Assembly (NCBI RefSeq): GCF_965363235.1 | Contig: NC_134842.1 | Location: forward strand, 31,558,958 to 31,622,957 | Direction of reading: 5' to 3' | Origin: Mytilus galloprovincialis | Taxonomy: Eukaryota > Mollusca > Bivalvia > Mytilida > Mytilidae | DNA length: 64,000 nt | Shown: positions 24,230 to 38,200 of the stretch, in pieces | How the letters are laid out: every line of letters begins with the position of its first letter | How positions within the stretch are numbered: position 1 is the stretch's first letter | Notes under the pieces: model-generated | The model's input: the letters and a program-made list of their open reading frames with translations, nothing else | Databases searched by the model: none | Told to the model about the DNA's origin: nothing | Program-made: the position numbers and the translations under genes

Positions 24230-26060
24230 GGCGTCGTCGTCGTCCGAATACTTTTAGTTTTCGCACTCTAACTTTAGTAAAAGTGAATAGAAATCGATGA
24301 AATTTTGACACAAGGTTTATGACCACAAAAGGAAGGTTGGGATTGATTTTCAGAGTTTTGGTCCCAACATTTTAGGAATTAGGGGCCAAAAAGGGCCCAA
24401 ATAAGCATTTTCTTTGTTTTCGCACTATAACTTTAGTTTAAGTGAATAGAAATCTATGAAATTTTGACACAAGGTTTATGCCACAAAAGGAAGGTTGGGA
24501 TTGATTTTGGGAGTTTTAGTTCCAACAGTTTAGGAATTAGGGGCCAAAAAAGGGCCCAAATAAGCATTATTCTTGGTTTTCGCACAATAACTTTAGTATA
24601 AGTAAATAGAAATCAGTGAAATTTAAACACAAGGTTTATGACCACAAAAGGAAGGTTGGGATTGATTTTGGGAGTTTTGGTCCCAACAGTTTAGGAATAA
24701 GGGGCCCAAAGGGTCCAAAATTGAACTTTGTTTGATTTCATCAAAAATTGAATAATTGGGGTTCTTTGATATGCTAAATCTAACTGTGTATGTAGATTCT
24801 TAATTTTTGGTCCCGTTTTCAAATTGGTCTACATTAAGGTCCAAAGGGTCCAAAATTAAAGTTAGTTTGATTTTAACAAAAATTGAATCCTTGGGGTTCT
24901 TTAATATGTTGAATCTAAAAATGTACTTAGATTTTTGATTATTGGCCCAGTTTTCAAGTTGGTCCAAATCGGGGTTCAAATTTAAACTTTGTTTGATTTC
25001 ATCAAAAATTGAATAATTGGGGTTCTTTGATATGCCAAATCTAACTGTGTATGTAGATTCTTAATTTTTGGTCCCGTTTCCAAAATGGTCTACATTAAAG
25101 TCCAAAGGGTCCAAAATTAAACTAAATTTGATTTTAACAAAAATTGAATTCTTTGGCTTTTTTGATATGCTGAATCTAAACATGTACTTAGATTTTTGTT
25201 TATGGGCCCAGTTTTCAAGTTGGTTCAAATCAGGATCCAAAATTATTGTATTAAGTATTGTGCAATAGCAAGAAATTTTCAATTGCACAGTATTCAGCAA
25301 TAGAAGAAATCTTCAATTGCACAGTATTGTGCAATAGCAAGAAATTTTCAATTGCTCAGTATTGCGCAATAGCAAGAAATCTTCAATTGCACAGTATTGT
25401 GCAATAGCAAATATTTTCAATTGCACAGTATTGCGCAATAGCCAGAAATAACTAATTGCACAATATTGTGCAATAGCAAGAAATTTTCAATTGATTGGAG
25501 TTATCTTTCTTTGTCCAGAATAATAGTTGAGTCAACTTAAATCATTGTTTTATACAATATACAATGTATATTCACTTTTACTACCAACTGATAAATTAAA
25601 ACAATCTTTACCATTCAATGATAACATGCACCTTTTGTTACATTTTAATATTTTATGATGTATTTAAATGAGTAGTTATTGTTGCAAACTCCATTAGAAA
25701 TTTGAATTGAGATCAGTTTTGGAAAAAGGGAAAGGGGGATGTGAAAAAAAATGGGAGGGGGGTAAATTTTTCTCATTTCAGATTTCATAAATAAAAAGAA
25801 AATTTCTTCAAACATTTTTTTGAGAGGATTAATATTCAACAGCATAGTGAATTGCTCAAAGGCAAAAAAAAAATTTTAAGTTCATTAGACCACATTCATT
25901 CTGTGTCAGAAACCTATGCTGTGTCAACTATTTAATCACAATCCAAATTTAGAGCTGTATCCAGCTTGAATGTTGTGTCCATACTTGCCCCAACCGTTCA
26001 GGGATCAACCTCTGCGGTCGTATAAAGCTGCGCCCTGCGGAGCATCTTTTTACACAATCT
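24230..26060 (+). repeat. Composite repeat: three successive tandem arrays plus a conserved tail
   Basis: First array: three units of about 160 bp (24256, 24416, 24577) with GGAAGGTTGGGATTGATTTT. Second: four units of about 130 bp (near 24717, 24850, 24976, 25110) in alternating A-B-A-B form, with CAAAAATTGAATAATTGGGG in the A type. Third: six to seven units of about 36 bp (25252-25497), core TTGTGCAATAGCAAGAAA. A single-copy tail ends in GGTCGTATAAAGCTGCGCCC, flanked by CTGCGG on both sides, which can fold. The same combination is, from memory, common in bivalves. Class unknown. Confidence 0.75.
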
Positions 26061-26186
26061 GACTAGGATGGAGATTTTCTCATCAGCACTCATGCCACAT
26101 ATCTTTTTTTTTTATTTCTAATACTAAAATGACATTGGTGTTTCAATTGATAAATAGCAATAATTTAAAAGCTTATTTTTTTCTAG

Positions 26187-26270
26187 TTTGAGGTAGTTTG
26201 CAAAACAAGTCAGCAGCTATGATTATACACATGCTGTCTTTTATCGTATTCAGTATAGAAATTTCAACAG
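26187..26270 (+). CDS. Gene B exon with start codon and signal peptide
   Basis: TTTTTCTAG acceptor, 32-nt 5' UTR, ATG at 26219, 17 codons plus one base, GTATGT donor (phase 1). The acceptor and surrounding bases align with gene C at 56438, so an upstream non-coding exon is likely in both. Confidence 0.78.
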
Positions 26271-29200
26271 GTATGTAAACATTACTTTAAAGATATATTT
26301 AATTAGTCCTGCGGATCGGTGAAAAAATTCTGAGTTTTAAGAAAAATAACTTGATTTGGTATGGTATTACCTTTTGGTATTTTAAACTATATAATCATAT
26401 GTATGAACCCACCTTAAAATTTCAAAATACCGCCCGTGTTTAAGATGGCCGCAATAAAATATCAAAATCAAAATATATCACTTATGTCAAATTTAAGGTA
26501 AATTTTGTCATGGCAGTATTGCTGGGTGTTTCGAAAATATGATCATTTCAATGTATATACTATTGAACATTGCTCACAAAGGTATCATCATTTTGACGAG
26601 CAAATACATTATGGTTGACAGATATGAAACAATTTTATTGTCCTGGTAGATGAAAATACGCGAGGACAATGAAGTTCTGTTCGGTCTTATTGCACATTTA
26701 TTCTTCTAAAAATGAAAAGAAAATACATACATACACTATTTTATAAATTTCATGCGTGTATTTTTATTAAAATTCAGCAACTAAAATAGAGAATGATTTG
26801 TCTTTCATAATTATTTGAAATAGTTCGTTACAGTCTTTGTTATATAAAATAAATGACTTAAATATGCATGAGAGATAAACATTAAACATGTTTAAACATT
26901 ACCGTCAGTGATGAAAGGTGTACAAGACAAACACGTATTCATTGAAATGCATATGCAATCACTTTTCTGATGTATAAGATAATCACGTAAAGTAACATTA
27001 TGCATTTTCGCAACATTGTGTTTTACATTAAGGTACTATCCAAATAACAGTAGTATACCGCTGTTCGAAATTCTAAAATCGATTAAGACAAAACAAATCC
27101 GGGTTTTAAACTAAAACTGAGGGAAACACATCAAATATAAGAGGGAAACAACGACACAACAGAAACACTAAAATGCGACACACACAGAAACGAATTACAA
27201 CTGCCATCTTCCTGACTTGGTACAGGACATTTAAAGAAAAAATGGTGGGTTGAACCTGGTTTTGCGTCTAGCCGAACCTCATGCTTTAATGACAATGTTA
27301 AATATAACACTAAATATAACACTAAATAGACCTTGTCTGTATTTACTCTTCTTATCGTATGTATTCTCCCAGGGGCGGATGCAGGAATTTTCGAAAGGGG
27401 GGGGGGGGGTGCTAACCCAGGGCAAAGGGGGGTGCAAAGGGGTGCAAAACATATGTCCCGATACAAATGCATTGATCGGCAAAAATAAAGGGGGGTGCGC
27501 ACCCCCGGAACCCCCCCCCCCTGGATCCGCCACTGTTCTCCCACGTTCAACGATTGGCGTCATTTTACTGTTTTCGAAATAAACATAAAGGGATTGTAGT
27601 TTCCTTTTTTTTTATTGTTTTTGATAAGAATGCTTTCATTTCACATGCAATTGGACTATCATAAAAGGTTAAAATTATCAAAAACCTTTTTATCGAGATC
27701 CCGACAAATCTCATTTGAACGCTTATTCTCAACTTCGATTACGCCAAAACATGTCTTTACGAACAATATTTAATTCTCACATCCCCATTTGGACAATAGG
27801 TGCTTTTTCGTCATTTGATGTCAATTGTTTTACATAAAACCCTTGTCAATCTATCATGGAAAGTACTAGGACAATGTTTACCAAACTTGACAATTACCAG
27901 TCCTACTGTGTTAAAATTCTGTTCGCCATCCGTATAAACTGCCGCTATACAACAAATCGGTGGACTCAAATGCATACATATGTTATTGTAAGTTTGTTTT
28001 TAGGTGAAATTCAAAAGGAATAAGACAGATATTTGTTTGATAATTTGTGAAATAATTTTATTTGTTCATTTGTGAAATGTACTTGATATTATCAGATTTT
28101 TACATGACAGTTTTCATATCAGTTGATTATCAATCCCATGTCATGATGTCGAAAATGGTCGCTGTAACCATTAATATACCGTAAGAGTCGTTTTTATTGT
28201 GTGTTAAAAAAACCACTGACAAACCACATAATGCGCTGCCTTATCATAAATAAAAAGTTATACAAAAATACTTTAAAAAAAACTAAGAAAAACTGTATAA
28301 GATCATTAAGGTAGATAACTTTCAATCAGGAAATTATTAAGACTGTAATGTTTAAACTCTCACAAACAAATTTGACCATAGAGGAATATTCATATGTTAT
28401 TTTTTATTCATATAGCTTTTTACATGTTTTGGTCTAATACAGACCCTGCTTTCTAATTTTTGTTTTTAAGCGTTCCTTATGAAGTTCATCTTAACTTTTC
28501 GTTGTTCCAAACATCATTCGGGCGTATATATAAAAATGCATACCAGAAACGGGTCATTGGCCCTAGACAGCTTTTGTCAATAAAACATAGTAAAAATATT
28601 TAACTATATAATATAAAAAGTATGAAAGGAAAACTTCTTGGAAAGTCAAAAGACAGATTTTGGAAATGATAAAAATGTTCAATGATTTGAAAGTTAAGTG
28701 AAGACATCGTAGTGAACAATTATATTTGTTGCTAGATTCGAAAATTGTAGCTTACTTGTAATTTAGTGTTAGTTAAAGGCATACAATACAGTTTTGATCC
28801 CATGACAATTTGCTTATAGGTTTATCTGATTAAATAAAATATGTAAAACACATACGCCGTCATGTGCTAACTTTTGACCAGAACGAGGTCAAAACTTTCA
28901 ATCTTAACTTAAAATTTGAGGACGTGTTTTTCCTTTCGACAGAAATACATATCTTTTTTTGTTTTAAAAGAAAACACAAGCTTTTTTAGTTAAATGAATT
29001 GTAATTATTGTTTTGTACAAGTATCCTTTACATTTATGTATTATGTTTTTGGTAATAACTCATATTTATCAAATGATCATGTATTTAGAAGAAAAAAGTC
29101 ATGTGTTGTTGTATATCCATCAAATTAACACATAATTTCCCAGCATTATTAAACCAAAATGTCATTTGAAAAGGGGTCCATGAACTCGTTTTATATTAAA

Positions 29201-32200
29201 TCAGTTTGAATGATAAAAATCAGTCGAATGCATATTATCGCGAAATTTCACAGTTTGACGTCGCAATAAGAACATTGTACGTTAGCAATGTCATACCTCT
29301 CCTGGAACTGTAGCGTATGCCCTTAAGCGATTTAGTACATTTGATATACGTAAAAGGTAGTTATTGTTTGCTTATACCAAACAACAATATATCAATATTA
29401 ACAGATTCATTTGCCTGTGTCAACTATTTCTATATTGTAGTTTTCTATTGTGTTTGTCTTAGCATTGCCTTATTTGTTTTACATTTATAAAAAGGACATC
29501 TTATATAAGAATGCCGGATGTTATTTCAATGGCAGCCAGTGTATTTATCGCGTTTTCTTACCTTTTCCCCTATTTAAAACGAATTACCTGTTTTCACCAC
29601 TGCCAGTGAATATGCTTCAAATTCACCTCTATGCTTTGTTTAAATCCCGCGGTACTATGATTGTCTCCACTTAAAATAATTTAAACATATTTATGGATTA
29701 CAGCTTACGGGTAAAATTGTTCGGTGTAATTTAACAAATATATCATATTATGGAGGGGTAATTGCGACAAACACCAATCTTGGAACCATATTTCCCTTGC
29801 CTGGCGGCTCGGGAAATTTAACAGTCAATTGACTAATATTTTACGCGAATGCCCCTCCATAACATGATACATACGTTCAAAATGTAAGCAAAAATATTAG
29901 AAATATTAATACTACAACTTTAATGTATAGTCTATTGAATATGGGGATGACCATCACAAAATACGAATTCAAATTTTTCTGTTCATTAAGAGTCAAAATA
30001 ATTGTTTTCAAATTGTAGATGGTGTTCTTGTATTTATGCAGACATTTTATTTATACTATCAGGTTTATCGTGCAATATAACCGAGTTTGAATGTAACAAT
30101 GGAAACTGTATTAGAATAGAATTAAGATGTGACGATGGATTTGATTGCACAGACAAATCAGACGAAGAAAATTGTAAGTAAAAGTACTTGATAAAAAAGT
30201 AATGCTTACACATTCATCCAAAAGATAGTTTATATAATATATGGGTTCTGTTTTATCACATAACTGAGACAAGTCTTTTTTTTTTTTTTTAGTTTTGATC
30301 TACGACAATTAATATTTGATGTTTTAAACTTTGTTACAATATTTGTCAAATTAATGTTTTCGGTGTTGACAGAGTAAAGATCGAGATGGATCATTTTCAT
30401 TGTCATCCGCGAAAACTACAATTGTAGACTAAAAGATAATGAGGTAAACAGTGTTTGTTCACGTTTTGAAATCACAAACGTATTTGAATGTATTCTATAA
30501 CAAATTCATTAGAATATGACTTTACATTTACAAAAAATTAAAGTCCGAACATGAGTTATTAACGCAACCTATATTGTAGAAGATTGATTTTGAAAAGCAA
30601 TTCGTTTGAACTATAAATGCGAGGCTTTGTCACTTCCATCGTTATTGATAAGTTGCAATGCATGTTCCTTGTGTTTGATGTGGTAATTGGAACACACAAT
30701 AAGTCAATATTCATGTGATGATGCTTTACTTAAATATGCAAGGGATAATATTACCGACATTTGATTCCGGACATTGAGCGTATTACAGTACTTTGAAGTT
30801 AAGGCCACACAAAATTCGCGATAATATGCGATACACCGTCTGTAACTGATACTCGTTCACATCATGCATTATTAATCGAGTTTGGTAATACAACTTATTG
30901 CAAACAGTATTCGAAAATATACTTAAGTACAAACTCGACTTACTTTTATGATGAAAGTTATTTGAACAGTTTTAGTTCTTGCTTAAACAAGCTTTGAAAA
31001 GTTAAACACATATTTTTACCATCGGCCCTGAAAAGTCAAACCTCACAAAAACAATACAAGAATTTGCAACAAAAGCTATAATACTAAATATATATAAAGA
31101 CAACGAACCAAAGGGATGAAAATCAGAGGTATGTCTTTAAACATATGTAAATGAAATATAACAACGAGTTTCCAATTCGTTTCGTTTCGGGGTCTTTTAT
31201 AGCTGACTAAGTGGTATGGGGTTTCCTCATCGTTGAATGCCGTATGTTGACCTAAAGTTGTTAACTACTATGGCATATGGTCAGGACTGGTTGCCACATG
31301 AGGAAAAAGATATGCTTACCCATTCGTAGCACCTGAGATCACCCCCAGGTTTTAGTGAGTTTTGTGTTGCCTACTCCTTAGTTTTCTATGTTGTGTCATA
31401 TGTACTATTATTTGTCTGTTTGTCTTTTTTAATTTCAGCCATGGCGTTGTCAATTTATTTTCAATTTATGAGTTTGACTGTCCCTCTGGTAATTTTAGCC
31501 TTTGCAATCATACCACATCTACTTATTTATCAATGTGTATGAAATACCTGTAAAGACTCTGTGTTAACAAATATTAATACAAAATGTGACCGCGTATTAT
31601 TTTGAATTTTCCTAACGGATGTTCATGGATTATAAATAACCTGTAATACTGTCAGGACTTCAGTAAACTTTGTTTTCATAAACATCGAAATTAATTGGTA
31701 CGTCCATTTGTCTTTGACCACAAGCTATTTGGACGTTGTACAATGTTGTATACACCAACTTTGCTTTGTTAAGCAGCCACATCCGGAATCAGCTGGTTAT
31801 ACCATTGATATGAAACCTTCAAAGATTGTAGCGATAAACTTCTCTCAATGTGTCGTTGTAATTTTTCAATTGCATACTTGCATATTTATATCAATGTTTG
31901 TAAGACATTTAACATAAACTGAGGTGACAAGATAGTTGATCCAACTTTCTGTATGCACTGGTAAATATTCAATTGCTGTAAAATTTATATCATTCCAAGT
32001 CATTTCAGTGTGACTCATATGTGGGCTAGCTTTTCGTCCAAAATATATGCACTTAGGAAATTAAATCTGTATAATTTATAGTATAACACAAACTAAAAAC
32101 AACCGATGACCTAAGCGAAAATGTGCATGTAGGTCATTGTGTGAAGATGTAAAAGGTGTATGTATTCCATGATGAAAAATGCAATTGGAATCGATACATT

Positions 32201-35200
32201 TGACACTACAATACATCTGCATGAATTTCTAAAGAAATATAGTTACATATATTTAGCAATAAGTCTTATGTTCAAGAAATTAGTTAATGTATCTAATCAG
32301 AATTTCACTCCTTTTTTTATCTTGTTTGTGAGAAAGTCAACTGAGTTGAGACTGTATTCAATCGATGCAAATAAATGCGATTTCTGTTGTGAAAATGCAC
32401 CGCATATAACAGGTTGAGAACTCTAGTTTTCCTGACGGCAGAATATATTTGCATAGTAATTTCATAAACACAAGGCCTATGATGGCCTTGAAAAACTGAC
32501 CAATCGACTCAATAAACTACAATGCATTGTGGGCTACTACGAGTTTACTATCACTTGAAAACACGTGGAATTAGTGGAAAAAGTGAAAACTAATGTAGTG
32601 TCTGGGATTCTCAAAATAAATGTTTTTGTTCTGCGAATATGTTTATTGACATATATTACATAATCTTCAATTTGCATGCTCAGATTAAAAATGTATTGTT
32701 TACGGGCTTCACAATTCGACTTTCTTTTTCGCTTTGTAATAGTAGTTGAACAGGTTTGTTCCATAGTTATGAATTGTACGGCGCCGGCGTGAAACAGTGA
32801 AATTTCAGATGAAGTGTTCACTCTTCAGAACGTAAATGTTTTGAGCTCTTCAAACATGTATAATGTCATTTAAAAACATTTCTGCCTCGAAAAACAAGAA
32901 AAACTGGCACAGAAACACGTCTATCTGTACAGGATGTATAAGTAAGAACATCATAATATTCAGTATGTTAAATAAGTGTTATAAAAGTGGGTAGGAATTG
33001 TGCTTGATATTCGATCGCGAGTGATGAAGACATCATTTTTCAATAAGTTTACAGCCGATTACAGGTTAGATAAACTGCCATCCTTTAAGAGTAGAGAGTC
33101 CGATTATAGCCAATTTACATGTCTGTAAGTCTAGGTTAATTCGAAAAGAGGGTAGTATACCTTACATAATAACGACATAACGGTTCAGCTAACAAGCAAG
33201 CTAACCAAGGATTACATCTTTCATTACACACTCAATGAAATCGGCTGTAATTGATGTCTAGAGCTGGCATGTAAGTAACTGCTAGTAGTCCTTTGTTAAT
33301 TTATGTATTATTGTCATTTTGTTTAGTTTCTTTTGTTACCTTTTCTGACTCGGACTTCTCTTTAACTGAGTTTTACTGTGCATATTGCTGTGTGTCTGTT
33401 TTTACTACATTGGATAGATGTATAGTCTGCATAGGGGAGGGTTGAGATCTCAAAAACATGTTCAACCTCGCTTCATGTTTGCGTCTGTCCCAAGTCAGGA
33501 GTCTCTGACCTTTGATAGTCTTTACTGATTTTAATCTTAGTTCCTTGTGTATAATTCGGAGTTAAGTATGACGTCCATTGTTACTGAACTAGTATACATA
33601 TTTGTGCCAGCTAAAGGACTCCTCCGGGTGCAGAGATTCTCGCTGTATTGTAGACCCATTGGTGGCCTTCGGATGTTGTCTGCTCTATGGTTGGGTTGTT
33701 GTCTCTTTGACTTATTCCCCATTTCCATTCTCAATTTTGTACGGTAAATAGCTTGAACAAATTTTGTATAGTTTCGTCCATTGATAAAGTCCGTCGGTTG
33801 CGTATTTTATCTCAAAATATACCTCAGAGATATTTTTATCGTTCGGCTGCTGTCCTGTTGACATATGTGCAATATCTCAAATTATCTAAACCCTGTGGAT
33901 CATATTGGATGCTATATTACCTTAAAAAAAGTTTCAAGTTTTCTAAAAATGTGCTTTGTATATAATTATATATAGAAAGAAGACGATAAGGTATGAGTGC
34001 CAAATGAGATATCTTTCCATCCAAGACGCAATCTACTAAACTACTAAGTTTGTCTTATGGGTAATCATGTTTATCACTGTTGTTTTGTTGCTGTCTGGTG
34101 GATGAATACATGAAATCTCCGTCTCATCACCAAACATATTTATGGCTATATATCGGATAAATCAAACACTTGTTTCGTCGCATGGAAACAAATCTTCGTT
34201 AATCTGATCATGGAACGAGTACTTTATATCACGAACTATAAATATGGATACAAAAAATGAAAAACTAAGCAAAATTGTTAATCCCGCGTTGCTCGAAAAA
34301 ATGTGTTGTAAATCAGTAAATAACACGTGTTCTTGTTTGATTGTACAAAATGTAATCACGTAGTAGTCCATCATGCATTGTTACTCATTAAGTGGATTGG
34401 TAAAAAACCCAGGTAAAAACAAACTGAGTCACACGTAAATAAACAATTACATTTGCGAGAACATACATATGCTAATCGATGCATTGCCATATAAGGTAGT
34501 GTTCCCGACCTGTAAAAATATACAATACAAATAAATCGTCACTACAGTGACATTGAGAAAGAGTATTTTTATTTAACATTTAACGTGAACCTCATAACGA
34601 AATTAGCAAATTTGAAATCAACATTATTATGTTAACTTTATGATTTAAACACCTTCGTTCATTCCGATAGCTTTAACGTCAATTTAATGGTGCCCTCTGT
34701 TAAATTTTTTGTTATATCTGCATCAGTGCGACTGCGAATTTATCATTTTGTTAAGTGTAACAAAATTTTGCAGCAATATGGTCCAACTTTGGCCGAAAAT
34801 GGTGTCATAGACGTGTTTAACTGTGAGGTAAAGAAGATTGTCTGAGGCATTGAGATTGGGAAGAATAAAAACTATCTGCTTTCAATATTTTATGATACAG
34901 ATGATGTTCTTAGCTTTCAATAATATTATTCCTAACCATATGCGGTCCTTCTTTTAAACATAATCTGTTTCCCGTGTTAAATAAAATGTCTCGACGGACA
35001 GAATGGCACATATGATAATCAGATGTTAATAAATGAAATATCACTTGATATTTAATTTGGAACACCTATTAAGTTATATGTATGTTCCCTTAACATGAAA
35101 TGTACCGTTTTTTTCTTACTTGGGCTACAAGTAGAAAATACGAAACGATCCGCTATATCCAATGAAATTTATCCATTACATTGATGTTACGTCCACGTTA

Positions 35201-38200
35201 GTATGCTAAATTATACAGGACTGTTTTGGTTGTTATTTTGCATCAAATTCAATTCATGATATGTTTGATATAAATGTTTCTAATTAAGTTCTCGTTTTAT
35301 ATGTATAGCAGTAGATCTAATTATATACATGATGACAGATGACGACGTATGTAACTCAGATTAAAGTTTCTGAGTCCAAAAAAGACTGACAGGTTTACAT
35401 ATGAGCACAGCTTCAATTTAAGAAAATGCACAATCAGTGGATATAAGACTGCGATGAAGAGTTTGTTTATCTTACCTATTTCACCCCTCAGCCAGATTAT
35501 AAGCCATTTCAATCAAGCAATAATATACAGCATAACCTAAAATATAAGGATTGCTAGTACAATGAACTATATGTCTGCAGAAACTATATGAATGAATCCA
35601 ATTCATGAAATTGGAGCCGGTAGTTTGTTTCAAGACATGAATCCAAAGCTCCATGTTATATTACGGTATTTTTTGTTTTGTGCATTTGGGTGGTATAAAG
35701 AGACAATTAATCATGTGAAATATTTTTACATTGACAAACTGCTTTAACGCGCGTTTACTACCAAAGGTTAGCGAGGGTTTGAATATAATAAAATCAAAAA
35801 TGCGCCTTCTTCACGTTAACAGGTATGTAGAAATAAACGCACGTTAACTTTTGTGTCTTCCAAAATTTCGTTGGTAACGCCGGGTTAACGTGGGGTTGAT
35901 AAGTACACGTAAGTTAAAGTCGCGTTAACGTTTTCTGCCTGTTTACATGTAATAATTGTCTCCCAACCGTATTTTATTTCTTCATTGAAGGTACAGTCAT
36001 TCCGCCTCCTTGTCCAGAAGGAGGATTTAAGTGTTCTTCCGGATACTGTGCAGACACCGAAGCAGATTGCCCTCAGAATTCGTCATCATTAGAAGTATCT
36101 ACCGATGTAGCCCCATCAACGTCAATTTTTACAGAATCGCAAACGTCTGCAATATTTACCAAATCGATAATACCATCATTTGCTAGCGAATCAATAGCAT
36201 CAGTATTATTTTCAACATTCACAGCAGCAGCATCAATCATCGACTTAACTTTGTCACAAACTGTCTTCGAAACAGATGTTCTATTACCTACAAATGAAAC
36301 AACTTCAATATCAAATACACCGTCAGTTGTATCACTTTCGACAGCACAAACGGTTTCAAATTTACTCACGGAATCAACAATGGTAAATCCAATCACAATT
36401 GAACCAACATCATCATATATCTCAACTAAATTAGCGGTTCCTTTTTCGTCCGAATTGTCAGGTACATCGATTTTTACCGACCTTATAGTCTTTCTTAGCG
36501 ATTCTATAGCGTCAATAGTTATAACGGAATCGACAGTAGCAATATTGTCTTCCGATTCACAACTTCCCTTTGAAACAGCATTGTTATCTTCATTCTCAAT
36601 GGATCAGACATTTGCATTGTCGTCATTGTCAACCAAATCGACAGATTCATATTCATTGTCAATTGAACCAACAACAGCAATAGTTTCTACTGAAAAAGTA
36701 ATTCCAATACCATCTACTGAACCATCTATCTCCTCCTCGATGGAAAGCACGCACACAATATTACCACTTTCAATAGACTCAACAGCTCAATTATTGTCGT
36801 ATGATTCAACAGTTCAGTTATCATCAACTGAATCAACAGTTCAATTATCATCGACTGAATCAACAGTTCAGTTATCATCAACTGAAACAACAGTTCAGTT
36901 ATCATCAACTGGATCGACAGTTGCGTTATCAGCGACTAAATCAACAGTTCATATATCATCGACTGAATTGATAGCTCAATTATCATCAACTGAAACAACA
37001 GGTCAGTTATCATTGACTGAATCAACAATTGAATTGTCATCAACTGAATCAACACTGCAGTTATCATCAACTGAAGCAGTAGTTAATATATCATCGATTA
37101 AATCAACAGTTCAATCATTATCATCAACTGAATCGACAGTTCAGTTATCACCAACTTATTTAACATTTCAATTATCATCAACTGAATCAGCATTCCACAT
37201 ATCATCTATTGAGTCGACAGTTGAATTATTATCTACTGAATCGTCAGTGCCAATTGAACAAACAATATCATTACTTTCTTCAGAAACATCATTGCTCGTA
37301 TCGCCGACTGGCACAAGAGTTCAATTATTATCGACTGAATCAACAGTGTTATTTTCAATGCCATCATTGTATACAGAATCAACGGTTCCTTTCTCATCGG
37401 TGGAATCAACATTTCAATTATTATCGACAGAATCAACGATTCTATCTTCAATTTCAATCGAACAAACAATGTCATCACTTTATTCAGAATCAACAGCTCC
37501 CTTTTCGTCGGCTGAATCAACAGTTTTCGTATCGTCAATCGAATCAATAGTTTCCTTATATTCAACTGAATCAACAGTTTTCGTATCGTCAATCGAATCA
37601 ATAGTTTCCTTATCTTCGACTGAATCAACAGTTTCTTTATCGTCGACTGAATCAACATCTCCTTTTTTGTCGACAGAATCAACAGTTGTATCTTCGATGT
37701 CAATTGATCAAACAATGTCATCGCTTGATTCAGAATCATCAGTTCAATTGTCGCCGACTGAATCAGTAGATCAATTATATTCGATTGATTCTACAGTGAT
37801 ATATTCAATGTCAATCGAACATACAATGTCGTTACTTTCTATAGAATCAAGAGTCTCGTTTTCGTCGCTTAAGTCAACAGGTCAATTATTATCGACTAAA
37901 TCAACAATGATGCTTTCAATGTCAAATGACCAAACAATGACATTCCTTTATACTGGATCATCAGTTGACTTTTCATCTTATGAATCAACAGTTCCGTTAA
38001 TATCGACTGAATCAGCAGTGCGATCTTCCATGACAATTGATCAAACATCATCATCACTTCCTTTAGAATCATCAGTTCTCTTTTCATCGACTGAATCCAT
38101 TGTTTTGTCCACAACAGTATTAACAACTCCACCACCAATTGATGGTACACAACCAGATGATACGAATGATCCAGGTATTCAGTCTTTTTGTTTGTAAAAA

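Noticed and set aside
25252-25497. Regular short repeats resembling a CRISPR array
   Set aside because: Units are joined head to tail without unique spacers, in a eukaryotic genome; it is a tandem satellite.
27131-27582. Pro/Gly-rich open frames on both strands
   Set aside because: They cover the G-rich hAT-like element and neighbouring repeat; homopolymer runs, not coding.
32537-32821. 94-codon minus-strand frame
   Set aside because: No domain, no splice or promoter context, lies within an intron of gene B.
34680-34860. Stretch resembling a decayed coding region in gene B intron 2
   Set aside because: No frame stays open long enough and no family motif could be named.
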